Below, in pieces: positions 53,326-61,873 of a stretch of DNA of 64,000 bases. The translations under genes were made by a program, and so were the position numbers. How positions within the stretch are numbered: the stretch's first letter is position 1; each line of letters begins with the position of its first letter. The notes below the pieces were generated by a model, which was not told where the DNA came from, ran no database searches, and saw only the letters and a program-made list of their open reading frames with translations. This stretch comes from VXPQ01 sp965232485 (GTDB lineage Bacteria > Bacteroidota > Rhodothermia > Rhodothermales > VXPQ01): contig OZ246975.1 in the NCBI GenBank assembly GCA_965232485.1, forward strand, positions 868,001 to 932,000. Direction: 5' to 3'.

Positions 53326-53916
53326 TTATTCGCCCGCCGCGAACGTCACGTCGAAATGCACGGTCACCTCGTTGCCCGTACGCAGCGCGCCGGCCAACGC
53401 CGAGGGCGGACGCATCCCGTAGTCCGTGAAGAGGATCGGCGTCATGCCCATGTAGCGCACCGCCCCGTCCTCAAGTTGCTCGGCGGTCACTTCCATCTCG
53501 ATCGGCTTCGTTACGCCCGCAATGGTTAGCTGTCCCTCGGCGAGCAACATCCCCGCATCGGCCTCGGAAACGGCCGCGCCCGTCAACCGATAGACGATTT
53601 CCGGATGCTCGCGACTCTTCAGGGCATTGGTTATCTTGCGATTCATGATCGTCCCCTTGTCGCCCTTGATTTGTCCGGCGGCCACGGTAAACGCAAGGCT
53701 GTCCGGCGCCATCGCATCGCCCATCTGTATCGCCCCGGTCATTTCATTGGCGCGGACGGTCCAGTCGCTCCGATTCGACGTGCCGTCTATCCAGACCGAA
53801 CTCTCCGGCGACAAGGCGAGCGTTTGCGCCCGTACCGTCTCCGGCGACGCGAAAGCCGCCAGCGCCAGGAAGGCGGCGATCCAAATCGTTCCGTGTTTCG
53901 TCGCGGCGTGTTTCAT
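53326..53916 (-). CDS. YceI family periplasmic protein
   Basis: 196 residues: signal peptide (IWIAAFLALAAFASPETVRAQ), then the lipocalin-like YceI barrel: SSVWIDGTSNRSDWTVRANE, MNRKITNALKSREHPEIVYRL, GQLTIAGVTKPIEMEV and ITFTDYGMRPPSAL (as ILFTDYGMRPPSAL). YceI proteins bind isoprenoids or amphiphiles in the periplasm; role here unknown. The gene ends against the dehydrogenase fragment, so its former 3' neighbour has been deleted. Confidence 0.9.
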   Translation of the reverse strand: MKHAATKHGTIWIAAFLALAAFASPETVRAQTLALSPESSVWIDGTSNRSDWTVRANEMTGAIQMGDAMAPDSLAFTVAAGQIKGDKGTIMNRKITNALKSREHPEIVYRLTGAAVSEADAGMLLAEGQLTIAGVTKPIEMEVTAEQLEDGAVRYMGMTPILFTDYGMRPPSALAGALRTGNEVTVHFDVTFAAGE

Positions 53917-54229
53917 GGCGGCGTTGTCCGTATCCGTTTTTTCGTTTTTCCAAAATAACCCTTTTATCGTACGCTTTGCGGCGCAGGTTGTTGCGACGCC
54001 CTATCCTTTATTCTTTACTCTTGACAATATGCAATATATGTCGCTATTTAGTAATTTCATGCGAATCGTACGTTCCTGAAAAAAATCGAACCGAGATAAC
54101 CGACCCCCGACGCGGGCCAGATTCCACAGGCAACCTTTCCTTCGGAAGGGTTTCCGGTTTCGTTCCGTTCCATCGCTTCGTTGCGATAATCGCATGGAAG
54201 CAACATCCCTACCAACCCATTTCCCAATC
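53917..54229. other. 313-bp divergent intergenic region
   Basis: Between the YceI gene (minus) and the Gfo/Idh gene (plus). Contains an AT-rich patch around 54000-54060 with a plus-strand promoter candidate at 54021-54050. No ORF or repeat copy is seen. Confidence 0.55.
54021..54050 (+). promoter_or_regulatory. sigma70-like promoter for the Gfo/Idh-ApbE run
   Basis: TTGACA (54021-54026), 18-base spacer, TATTTA (54045-54050): a perfect -35 and four of six -10 matches, about 180 bp before the Gfo/Idh start. Confidence 0.5.
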
Positions 54230-55588
54230 ATGAACAGGAAAAAAACGTCCACAGAGGCCGCCTCCCGGCGTGAATTCGTCAAGAAGAGCGCGCTCGGAGC
54301 CGCTGCCATGCTGGCAGGATACGCCCCGGCCATGGCCAATGCGCCGCGCCGCAAGACCGTTGCGCAAAAAATGGCCCCTTCGTCCGTCCTCGGCGCCAAC
54401 GACCGCCTGAACATCGGGTTCATAGGCGTTGGCGGCCAGGGATTCAATGCCCATGTGGGCGCAATCGATAATCATGGCGCAGAATTCAACGCAGCGGGCG
54501 TAGCCGTATCCGACGTATTCAACAAGCGCCAGGATCGCGCCGTCGAACGGCTGGGCCTCACTGCAGCGGATGCGTACGCCGACTATCGCAATATGCTTGA
54601 GCGGGACGACGTGGACGCCGTCTTCATCGGCGCCGTGGACCACTGGCATTCAATCATCGCCACGGACGCCATGGACGCAGGCAAGCATGTCTACTGCGAA
54701 AAGCCGATGACGCGCTACCTGAGCGAAGCCTTCGATATCTACGACAAGACGATGGAAACCGGGAAGATTTTCCAGATCGGTTCCCAGTATTGCACGGAAG
54801 GCAAATGGAGTCGCGCCGCGGAAATGATCCAGGACGGCATGATCGGCCCGCTCGTGCTGGGTCAGGATTCCTACTGCCGCAACAACCCCGACGGGGAATG
54901 GAATTATTCGATCGACGAAGATTCCAGCGCGGAAAATATCGACTGGGCCTCGTGGCTCGGTCCGGTTTCGGACCGTCCGTTCAGCGCCGACGAATATCAC
55001 CGCTGGCGCAAGTATTATCCGTACTGCGCGGGCATCCTCGGGGACTTGCTGGCCCACCGCATCCACCCGCTGATGCTGGCCACCGGCGCTCCTGAATGGC
55101 CGGTGCGGGTCACTTCGCTCGGCACGCGCAAGATTACGACCGACCGCGACGTGCCCGACAACACGCAAGTGCTCGCCGAATTCCCCAGCGGCCTGACCAT
55201 CATGGTGATCGGCAGCACGGTCAACGAGCAGGGACTCCAGCAGGTTATCCGGGGCCACGAAGGCACGTTGTACTTCAGCGGCAACAGCATCGAACTGCGT
55301 CCGGAACGGCCTTTCGCCGAATTCATCGACCACCAGATCGAGGAAAACATCGAGCCGGGCGTAAGCGTGCCCGCGCATGTGGAGAACTGGTTGACCTCCA
55401 TCCGCGAGAACACGCAGCCGAACGGCAACATCGACCTCGCGATCAAGGCGCAAACGATCATCTGCATGGCCGAAATGTCGACTCGTCTGGGCGAAATGCT
55501 CTACTTTGACGAAGCCACGCGGAAGATCACCACGGGCGGCGGACGCGAGATCGAGCCGATCACCTACGGCACGCTCGAGCTGTCGTAA
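54230..55588 (+). CDS. Tat-exported Gfo/Idh/MocA family oxidoreductase
   Basis: 452 residues from ATG 54230; ATG 54194 would add 12 residues before the Tat signal (ASRREFVKKSALGAAAMLAG). NAD-binding: LNIGFIGVGGQGFNAHV, VDAVFIGAVDHWHSIIA, and HVYCEKPMTRYLSEA (intact EKP). The C-terminal domain has the bacterial Gfo/Idh pattern with the SWLGP-like WASWLGPVSDRPF and HRIHPLMLATGAPEWP, as in planctomycete/Bacteroidota exported members. Probably a sugar or inositol-type oxidoreductase outside the cytosol. First of a plus-strand run with apbE and two further Gfo/Idh genes. Confidence 0.9.
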   Translation: MNRKKTSTEAASRREFVKKSALGAAAMLAGYAPAMANAPRRKTVAQKMAPSSVLGANDRLNIGFIGVGGQGFNAHVGAIDNHGAEFNAAGVAVSDVFNKRQDRAVERLGLTAADAYADYRNMLERDDVDAVFIGAVDHWHSIIATDAMDAGKHVYCEKPMTRYLSEAFDIYDKTMETGKIFQIGSQYCTEGKWSRAAEMIQDGMIGPLVLGQDSYCRNNPDGEWNYSIDEDSSAENIDWASWLGPVSDRPFSADEYHRWRKYYPYCAGILGDLLAHRIHPLMLATGAPEWPVRVTSLGTRKITTDRDVPDNTQVLAEFPSGLTIMVIGSTVNEQGLQQVIRGHEGTLYFSGNSIELRPERPFAEFIDHQIEENIEPGVSVPAHVENWLTSIRENTQPNGNIDLAIKAQTIICMAEMSTRLGEMLYFDEATRKITTGGGREIEPITYGTLELS

Positions 55589-55617
55589 GTCGCAACAGGC
55601 AAACGGCGGAGGCGGGG

Positions 55618-56559
55618 ATGGGTACGGTTCGATTGGCGCGCAGGGCGATGGCTTGTCGCTTCGAGCTGGTCCTCCAGGGCGAGGACGAGCCGAGGTTGCG
55701 GGCCGCCGGCGAAGAAGCGCTCCGCGAAATCGAATGGCTGGAAACACGGCTTTCCAGATTCCTTCCCGCCTCCGACGTGTCCCGGATCAATGCCCGCGCC
55801 GCAACAGAGGCCGTGCCGGTCGAGCCGTGGTTGCTCCGACTGCTGAAACAATCGTTGCATCTGCACGATCGTACGAACGGGGCCTTCGACCTGACGGTCG
55901 GGCCGCTCATGCAGGCATGGGGTTTTTACGGCGAGGGCGGGTGCGCGCCAGACGCCGATACCCTCGCTGAGGCGCGGCGACGCACGGGCATGCATCTTGT
56001 CGAACTGGACGAGACGCAGTGCGCGGTGCGTTTTGCGCGAGAAGGCGTCGCCCTTGATTTCGGGGCGATCGGAAAGGGATACGCAGTGGACGAAGCCATG
56101 CACATATTGCGGGAGGCTGGCGTGGAGCGGGCCTTTTTGCACGGCGGAACCAGTACGATGTACGGCTTGGGAAAACCCGCTGACGCCGAGGCCTGGAACG
56201 TCGCCATCGTCGATCCCCGATCCCCGGACGACCCCGTTGCCGTGACTGCGCTGCGGGACGAAGCATTGTCGGTTTCGGCCGCGTCGGGTAAATCGTTCGA
56301 GTTCGAGGGGACTTCCTATGGCCATGTGCTGGATCCCCGCCTTGGCAAACCGGTGCGCGGCGCCGTGCTGGCGGCGACCGTGACCGCCTCCGCCGCAACC
56401 GCCGACGCCATTTCGACAGCCCTGCTCGCACACGCTCGCCCATTTCCCGAATATCGATCCCTGATTATTGCATCGGGCGCGCCCCGTCGTATCTTACGCA
56501 AGGGTATTTCCCTGTACTCGCCCGCAAACCGCGTCGCGGCGTCTGCCGCGCCCGCATGA
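55618..56559 (+). CDS. apbE: FAD:protein FMN transferase
   Basis: 313 residues, 29 bp after the Gfo/Idh stop. ApbE motifs: MACRFELVLQG at the start, the LSRFLPASDVSRIN helix, GAFDLTVGPLMQAWGF, LDFGAIGKGYAVDEA, HGGTSTMYGLG, SFEFEGTSYGHVLDPRLGKPV and the Mg site ATADAISTALL. ApbE attaches FMN to Thr in exported flavoproteins such as Nqr/Rnf subunits. No such partner is nearby. No lipobox or signal peptide is visible, so it may act in the cytosol or have a mis-called start. Confidence 0.9.
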   Translation: MGTVRLARRAMACRFELVLQGEDEPRLRAAGEEALREIEWLETRLSRFLPASDVSRINARAATEAVPVEPWLLRLLKQSLHLHDRTNGAFDLTVGPLMQAWGFYGEGGCAPDADTLAEARRRTGMHLVELDETQCAVRFAREGVALDFGAIGKGYAVDEAMHILREAGVERAFLHGGTSTMYGLGKPADAEAWNVAIVDPRSPDDPVAVTALRDEALSVSAASGKSFEFEGTSYGHVLDPRLGKPVRGAVLAATVTASAATADAISTALLAHARPFPEYRSLIIASGAPRRILRKGISLYSPANRVAASAAPA

Positions 56560-56604
56560 AACGACCATGCCGCCCCTTGATTTTAACGCCATGAACGTCA
56601 CGCC

Positions 56605-57873
56605 ATGAACGACCGCACCTACGGCGGTTTCCTGAGCCGCCGGAATTTCCTGAAACGGAGTTCCCTGATTCCCCTTTCGGGCTTGCTTGCGCAAAGTCCT
56701 TCCATCGGCGCCGCTGCGCGGCGGACAGGCTTTCGCGAACAAGTGCAAGCGGCGCTGATCGGATTCGGTCCGCAAGGACGGGACATCGCCGCTACGCTGG
56801 CGCGCATCCCCGAGGCGAATCTTGCGGCGGTCGTAGACGTCTACAACGTCATGCTGCAGCGATCGCAACGTTCGATGCCCGAGGTGCCTGTGTTCGAAGA
56901 CTACCGCGCGGCGCTGGATAATCCGGATATCTCCACGGTGTTCATCGCCACCCCGACGCACATGCACAAGCAGATTGCGCTGGACGCCTTGGCCGCCGGG
57001 AAACATGTGTACGTAGAAGCGCCGATGGCCTCGACCATCGAAGACGCGCGCGCGATGGCGCAGGCGGCCCGCGACAACCCCGACCTGATCTTCCAGGTGG
57101 GACTCCTCGCCCGATCCCATCCGAATTACCGCTCCGTCTTCCAGTTCATACGGAGCGGCGCGCTCGGAAAGGCCACCATGGGCCGCGCACAGTGGCATTC
57201 GAAAGAAAGCTGGCGCAGGGTCTCTCCAAACCGGGAACGCGAAATAGCGCAAAACTGGCGACTGGACGCCGAGGTATCCACCGGACTCATCGGAGAGATC
57301 GGCGCGCATCAGCTCGATCCTGCGCTCTGGTTTCTCGGGCAACGCCCGGCAGCGGTTACCGGCATGGGACAAATCACGTTATGGAACGACGGGCGGCAGA
57401 CGCCGGATACGATCCAGGCGATATTCGAACTGGAAGATGGCGTCCCCCTGCTGTACGACGCCACGCTGACCAGTTCGTTCGACGCCGCCTACGATACCTA
57501 TTCCGGGCGAGACAGCACCATCATGTTCCGCGACCACCGGGCCTGGATGTTCAAGGAAGTGGACGCCCCGCTGCTGGGCTGGGAGGTCTACGCGCGCAAA
57601 GACCAATTCTACAAGGAGCTCGGGATTGCGCTGGCGGCGAACGCCACCCAACTGGACGCGCAAGACATCTCCCCGACCGAAGACGATCCCAACCTGGAAA
57701 CGCCGTTGTGGTACGCGCTGCGGGACTTCATCGACAACCATGCCTTCGGGCCTTACCTCCCGGCGGCGTCGTACGAGGTGGGTTTCGAAGCCGCTGTCGT
57801 GGCGATCCGGGCCAACGAGGCGATCCTTCAGGGAACGCGCCTCGCCTACGACGACGCCCTGTTTGAAATCTGA
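56605..57873 (+). CDS. Tat-exported Gfo/Idh/MocA family oxidoreductase with Lys-less EAP motif
   Basis: 422 residues; Tat signal SRRNFLKRSSLIPLSGLLA. The nucleotide-binding loop is AALIGFGPQGRDIAATL, then ISTVFIATPTHMHKQIA. The usual catalytic EKP tripeptide is EAP (HVYVEAPMAS), so the substrate-contact Lys is missing. The C-terminal domain has GEIGAHQLDPALWFLGQRP, with the expected His/Asp. Either a family branch with altered chemistry or a non-enzymatic member. It follows apbE by 45 bp. Confidence 0.88.
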   Translation: MNDRTYGGFLSRRNFLKRSSLIPLSGLLAQSPSIGAAARRTGFREQVQAALIGFGPQGRDIAATLARIPEANLAAVVDVYNVMLQRSQRSMPEVPVFEDYRAALDNPDISTVFIATPTHMHKQIALDALAAGKHVYVEAPMASTIEDARAMAQAARDNPDLIFQVGLLARSHPNYRSVFQFIRSGALGKATMGRAQWHSKESWRRVSPNREREIAQNWRLDAEVSTGLIGEIGAHQLDPALWFLGQRPAAVTGMGQITLWNDGRQTPDTIQAIFELEDGVPLLYDATLTSSFDAAYDTYSGRDSTIMFRDHRAWMFKEVDAPLLGWEVYARKDQFYKELGIALAANATQLDAQDISPTEDDPNLETPLWYALRDFIDNHAFGPYLPAASYEVGFEAAVVAIRANEAILQGTRLAYDDALFEI

Positions 57874-57893
57874 ACCGGATATTTCCCGTTCAA

Positions 57894-57908
57894 GGATACT
57901 CTGATCAA
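57894..57908. repeat. solo end of the dispersed repeat family before a gene start
   Basis: GGATACTCTGATCAA, identical to the outer 15 bases of copies b and e, sits 14 bp before the next ATG (57923), with no core. It occupies the ribosome-binding region of that gene. Confidence 0.6.
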
Positions 57909-57922
57909 ACCCCTGTCCTGTC

Positions 57923-59059
57923 ATGGCCAATGCAGACGCCCGCCGTACGCGGCGAGAATTTCTACAGAAAAGCGGCGCCCTCCTGAGCGGACTCGCACTC
58001 TCGGGGACGCCGTTGGCTGCCTCCGCAAACGCGGCGGGCAGACGCCGTCGCGCGCTGTCTCCGAACGTAAATCCGCTCGGCGTAGCCCTCGTGGGCCTTG
58101 GCAACTACGCCACGAATCAACTGGGTCCGGCGCTCCTGAAAACGGAGCGGTGTCGCCTCGCGGGCGTCGTGACCGGTACGCCCTCGAAAATCGACCGCTG
58201 GCGAACCGAGTACGATATCCCGGAGAAAAACGTCTACGATTACGAGACCTTCGACCAGATTGCAGACAATCCGGACATCGACGTCGTGTACGTGGTCCTG
58301 CCGAACAGCATGCATGCGGAATATGCGATCCGGGCTGCCGAAGCGGGCAAACATGTCATCACAGAGAAGCCCATGGCCACCTCCGTCCGCGACTGCGAGC
58401 GCATGATCGAGGCGTGCGACAAGGCCGGCGTGAAACTTTCGGTGGGGTACCGCCTCCACTTCGAACCGCATCACCAGGAAATCATGCGGCTGGGCCGGGA
58501 ACAGGTCTTCGGACGGGTCACCTTGGTCGAGGCCAATTTCAGTTTTACCTCGCGCAACACCGAGGCCTGGCGATTCAGCAAGGAAATGGCGGGAGGCGGC
58601 GCCTTGCTGGACGTAGGCATCTACGCCATCCAGGCCGCCCGGTATACGATCGGCGAAGAGCCGGTCCGCGTACGGGCGAGCGGGTACAACACGCGCCCGG
58701 ATATCTTTACGGAAATTTACGAGACCATTCTGTGGGACATGGAATTTCCGGGCGGCGCCGTATCCACGCACAGCACCTCCTATTCCGCCAATTCGAATCG
58801 CCTGTATATGATGGCTCCTCGGGGCTGGGCGCGCATCGAACCGTCCTTCATGTACAACAGCGTAGCCGGGCGCACAAGCGAGGGCGCCATGGATTTCCCG
58901 GAGGTAGTTCAGCAAGCGCTGCAAATGGACGACTTCGCCCGGTGCATCCTGGAAGACGAAACAAGCCGGGTTTCCGGCGAAGAAGGCCTGCGGGACATGA
59001 AAGTCATTGAGGCGATCTACCGCTCGATCGACCGCGGCGGGAGGTGGGTGGAGGCGTAG
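57923..59059 (+). CDS. Tat-exported Gfo/Idh/MocA family oxidoreductase (glucose-fructose oxidoreductase-like)
   Basis: 378 residues. Tat signal TRREFLQKSGALLSGLALSG; then VALVGLGNYATNQLGPAL, DIDVVYVVLPNSMHAEYA, HVITEKPMATSVRDCE (EKP intact), VGYRLHFEPHHQEIM and GGALLDVGIYAIQAARY. This is closest in pattern to glucose-fructose oxidoreductase and other periplasmic NADP-retaining members. Last of the plus-strand run. IS-end debris begins at the base after its stop codon. Confidence 0.9.
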   Translation: MANADARRTRREFLQKSGALLSGLALSGTPLAASANAAGRRRRALSPNVNPLGVALVGLGNYATNQLGPALLKTERCRLAGVVTGTPSKIDRWRTEYDIPEKNVYDYETFDQIADNPDIDVVYVVLPNSMHAEYAIRAAEAGKHVITEKPMATSVRDCERMIEACDKAGVKLSVGYRLHFEPHHQEIMRLGREQVFGRVTLVEANFSFTSRNTEAWRFSKEMAGGGALLDVGIYAIQAARYTIGEEPVRVRASGYNTRPDIFTEIYETILWDMEFPGGAVSTHSTSYSANSNRLYMMAPRGWARIEPSFMYNSVAGRTSEGAMDFPEVVQQALQMDDFARCILEDETSRVSGEEGLRDMKVIEAIYRSIDRGGRWVEA

Positions 59060-59060
59060 A

Positions 59061-59108
59061 GAGGTGGTTCGGTTTGATTGGACAGATTTCGGCGGAGTTT
59101 AAGGTATA
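59061..59108. mobile_element. solo right end of the IS3-family element
   Basis: AGAGGTGGTTCGGTTTGATTGGACAG and on through TTTAAGGT match the right end of the two IS remnants (reverse of 60085-60130) over about 45 bp. It follows the Gfo/Idh stop directly and touches repeat copy f. Confidence 0.75.
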
Positions 59109-59272
59109 GGAAGCTCTGATTAAGTCCGCAAAGATTCAGCCTCCCGAAGGGCGCTTCACGACCGCGACAACCCGAATCCGCCGTGTGTTTCGCTGATTTC
59201 AATAACGCCATCATGTCGTTTTTTACGCGTGAAAGCGAAGCGCTGATAAAAGTGGAGTTAATCAGAGCTTCC
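59109..59272 (+). repeat. dispersed intergenic repeat, copy f
   Basis: 164 bp. Left end GGAAGCTCTGATTAAGTCC, right end GGAGTTAATCAGAGCTTCC. The ends share an A at the fourth position and a TTAA not seen in most other copies. Core GAAGGGCGCTTCACGACCGC, GAATCCGCCGTGTGTTTCGC, GATTTCAATAACGCCATCAT. The inner segment present in a, d and e is missing. Confidence 0.85.
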
Positions 59273-59324
59273 TGTAATGTTGCGACGGGTATTCGAATAG
59301 AGATCCCCGTTGAAGTCGAACGCT

Positions 59325-59541
59325 TCACTTCATAAGCGTCATCAGCCCCGTACGCGCCTGTCCTGTGGCTTCGAGGCGGTAGAGATAGGTTCCGCTGGGG
59401 AGAGACGTTCCATCGAATACGGAAGCGTGTTTTCCTGCATGCTGCACCCCGTCGACGAGAATAGCTACTTCCCGCCCCAGCGCGTCGTATACGCTCAGAC
59501 GTACCTTAACGGATGCGGGCAAAGCGTATTCGATGGTTGTC
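59325..59541 (-). pseudogene. 3' fragment of a T9SS-exported protein, cut by an IS remnant
   Basis: Reading from the IS border: TIEYALPASVKVRLSVYDALGREVAILVDG and on to GTYLYRLEATGQARTGLMTLMK, a type A T9SS sorting domain. The frame enters the IS remnant at 59542 and the expected N-terminal part is not found beyond it (60131 onward is an unrelated gene). So the exported protein has been lost, leaving about 72 residues. Confidence 0.85.
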
Positions 59542-60130
59542 AGAAATGGTTCGGGAAATTCGGACAGTTAGTCCGGGTCGTTTCAGGTGCAGGGCTGCGG
59601 TGGGTTACGCCGCCTTGGTCAGCGGCTTTCGTCTGTAGTATACGTTGTCGGGGGTTCTATTGTCACGTCCCTGGTGGGGTCGCTCTTCGTTGAAGCAGCG
59701 CAGGTAGTCGGCGACGCTCTTTCTGGCCTCGCTTACGGCGTCGCAGGCGCGCCGGTAGACTTCTTCCTGCTTCAGGCTGCGCCAGAAGCGCGCATTGCCG
59801 AACGACAGGCAAGCAGTGCGAACGATTGATCCGCGCCTTGCGCTCGGCTACAGGCCGCGACCGAGCGCCTTCGATAAAAAATCCTTCTCCATGGATAGCT
59901 CCCCGATCTTCGCGTGGAGCGCCTCGATCTTCCTGTCGCGTTCGGCGAGTTCGGCCAGCGTGCTGTCGCCGCGCATGGCGGCAAGGGCTACCTTCGCCTT
60001 GAACGAAGGACTGTGGGTTCTGCGGGTGCGTCTGGGCATGGGTATACCTCGGTTGATTGCGTCGGAACAAGGTCGCAACACTACACCTTAAATTCCGCCG
60101 AAATCTGTCCAATCAAACCGAACCACCTCT
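59542..60130 (-). mobile_element. IS3-family remnant, copy 2 (internally deleted, non-autonomous)
   Basis: 589 bp, nearly identical to copy 1 except that 92 bp inside OrfA are missing. On the minus strand: OrfA start (RRTHSPSFKAKVALAAMRGD, TLAELAE) fused in frame to RDRKIEALHAKIGELSMEKD and FLSKALGRGL; OrfB start (AERKARINRSH.LPVVR) fused to the OrfB C-terminus (NARFWRSLKQEEVYRRACDA ... RPHQGRDNRTPDNVYYRRKP LTKAA). The DDE core is absent at the same junction as in copy 1. Ends are inverted repeats; no target duplication. Confidence 0.9.
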
Positions 60131-60136
60131 ATTTCT

Positions 60137-61666
60137 TTATAATTCCCTAACCATAGACTTCCAGTCGGGGTCTACGATTGGGAAGGGCATTTTATTGGAG
60201 TTGCTCTTTAACAAATGGACCGTCATGTAGGGATTGGCTGTCGACACGGAAAGGGACAGGCTATCCAGGACAGATTCGTTGATCGATATCTCGTGGAAGA
60301 CAGAAACGCTATCTGCGTAACCGGTTATCCGATCCCGCATCATTCGTTGCTTGATCCGATCCCTGTTTTGAACGCTGAGTTGATCGTACGGGTAAAACTC
60401 GCCTTCCATTTCCCGGTCCTTCGCCCGGTAATATGCCTTGATCTCGGCGTCGGTTATCGCGGAAGAGTCCAGCAGCGCTTTTCTATACTCCTGGAACATC
60501 CATTTGTCTTTCCACAGAGCAAGCGATCGCTGGTATTGCGGCTGATCGTACAACCGTTCTTCCTCCGCAATTTCAAGAAATATTGCATCCCTCACTACGA
60601 GGGCCACCACATCAGCCAGACGAACCTTGAAGTCCCCGGGATCTCGAGCCCTGAGCGCATAACGCCCTGGGGTAAAATGCTCCAGAAAGGTCCTGATCGA
60701 CCAGTGTTCGTCGCCAAAATGCACAAGGTCGTCGGCATAATGCGCAACCAGTTTCCGGGCGTACGGCGTATCTCGTCCCAGCTCTTCGATGTAGTGAAGA
60801 AGGTTGCGCATGGGCGTCTCGGCGCGGTACCATTCCCAGAGCGCCTCGTTCAGGACCTCGAAGCCCTGTCGCTTCGTGACGACGTTCAACGGTTCCATCG
60901 TGCTGGCCACGAATGCCTGGCCGCCTTCCATCGCTTTTCGGTTATAGATTACCTTACGATAGGTTGGCGCGCGTTGCTCGTAGTCTGCGTCGGATAGTCG
61001 CTCTCGCTGTATATCGATGACTTCGAAAATATACCAATAGCCATTGTACTCGACAGGATGCGACGGGGTATTGATTTCAAGGTCCTTCAGAATGTCCAGA
61101 ATAACCGGTTCGATATCCTCTGCATGTAACAAGGGGGAAGTCAATTCCTGGTCGACAATGCTGAGTTCGACGAATGCTTCGCGTCGTTCTTCAAGAACCT
61201 GGACATAGCCTTTCTCCAGGACGGATTCGTACAGGCGTTGGGCCTCGGTTTCACTGTGCGCCGGGAGAATCCGAAACTGAAAACTAACGGCTGCCCGATT
61301 GATCTCATCGCGTATTTCTTCCGCCGTTACTTCCACGGATGCAAGGACTTTTTCTTCAAACACTCGCTCGATTAACAACTCCTCTCGCAGGGTGTGCATG
61401 GCGTGTACGACAGCCTGCGCCGTATCGAGACCGATCTTTTCAGCCTCCATGGCCAGGACCTTTTCGGAAATCATCAGGTCCAGATAGCTCCGGCGTGGAT
61501 TATCGCCTTGCCGAAGGTGCCCATGACCGAATTCATAGTTCAATTGGAACTCTTCGGCGGTGATGACCTCGTCGCCGATTCGAGCGACTATAACCTCGTT
61601 ATCCTGCTCCTTTTGGCAGGACGTCAAGGCCAGCAACAGGATCGTAAAGAGGAGTTTACGTCTCAT
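60137..61666 (-). CDS. SurA-like periplasmic lipoprotein chaperone/PPIase homologue
   Basis: 509 residues from ATG 61666; lipoprotein signal (LLFTILLLALTSC, Cys at about 17). The start of the mature protein, VIVARIGDEVITAEEFQLNYEFG, is typical of SurA/PpiC N-terminal chaperone domains, followed by SYLDLMISEKVLAMEAEKIG. A central parvulin domain is only faintly visible (NTPSHPVEYNGYWYIFEVIDI), so isomerase activity is doubtful. Likely an outer-membrane protein chaperone. GC is a little lower than in neighbours. It ends 6 bp from the IS remnant but appears complete. Confidence 0.75.
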   Translation of the reverse strand: MRRKLLFTILLLALTSCQKEQDNEVIVARIGDEVITAEEFQLNYEFGHGHLRQGDNPRRSYLDLMISEKVLAMEAEKIGLDTAQAVVHAMHTLREELLIERVFEEKVLASVEVTAEEIRDEINRAAVSFQFRILPAHSETEAQRLYESVLEKGYVQVLEERREAFVELSIVDQELTSPLLHAEDIEPVILDILKDLEINTPSHPVEYNGYWYIFEVIDIQRERLSDADYEQRAPTYRKVIYNRKAMEGGQAFVASTMEPLNVVTKRQGFEVLNEALWEWYRAETPMRNLLHYIEELGRDTPYARKLVAHYADDLVHFGDEHWSIRTFLEHFTPGRYALRARDPGDFKVRLADVVALVVRDAIFLEIAEEERLYDQPQYQRSLALWKDKWMFQEYRKALLDSSAITDAEIKAYYRAKDREMEGEFYPYDQLSVQNRDRIKQRMMRDRITGYADSVSVFHEISINESVLDSLSLSVSTANPYMTVHLLKSNSNKMPFPIVDPDWKSMVREL

Positions 61667-61823
61667 CAGATCAAGCCTGGCGCATGCCACAGAGTTTCAA
61701 TGGAGCGACCTGTGCTTTCACGGGGTGCGGCTTAATGGGACTTTCCCCAAGGAAATCAAAACGAGAAACAAGACACCCTGGATATTGCCCGAGACGCTAT
61801 CCGAAAAAACCGATAGATATAAA

Positions 61824-61850
61824 GGGGAGCCGGCGCAAAACCGGCTCCCC
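61824..61850 (-). terminator. intrinsic terminator after the T9SS gene
   Basis: GGGGAGCCGG / CCGGCTCCCC, a perfect 10-bp stem with a seven-base loop. On the minus strand it is followed by TTTATAT. It lies 23 bp after the stop of the gene at 61874 and separates it from the SurA-like gene. Confidence 0.8.
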
Positions 61851-61873
61851 CTATACCCTCATGGCTACCACGC

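Noticed and set aside
31564..60130. IS remnants 1 and 2 as the ends of a composite transposon carrying 31.5-60.1 kb
   Set aside because: Both copies lack the integrase core, show no target duplications, and the 28 kb between them is mostly ordinary GC-rich housekeeping sequence.
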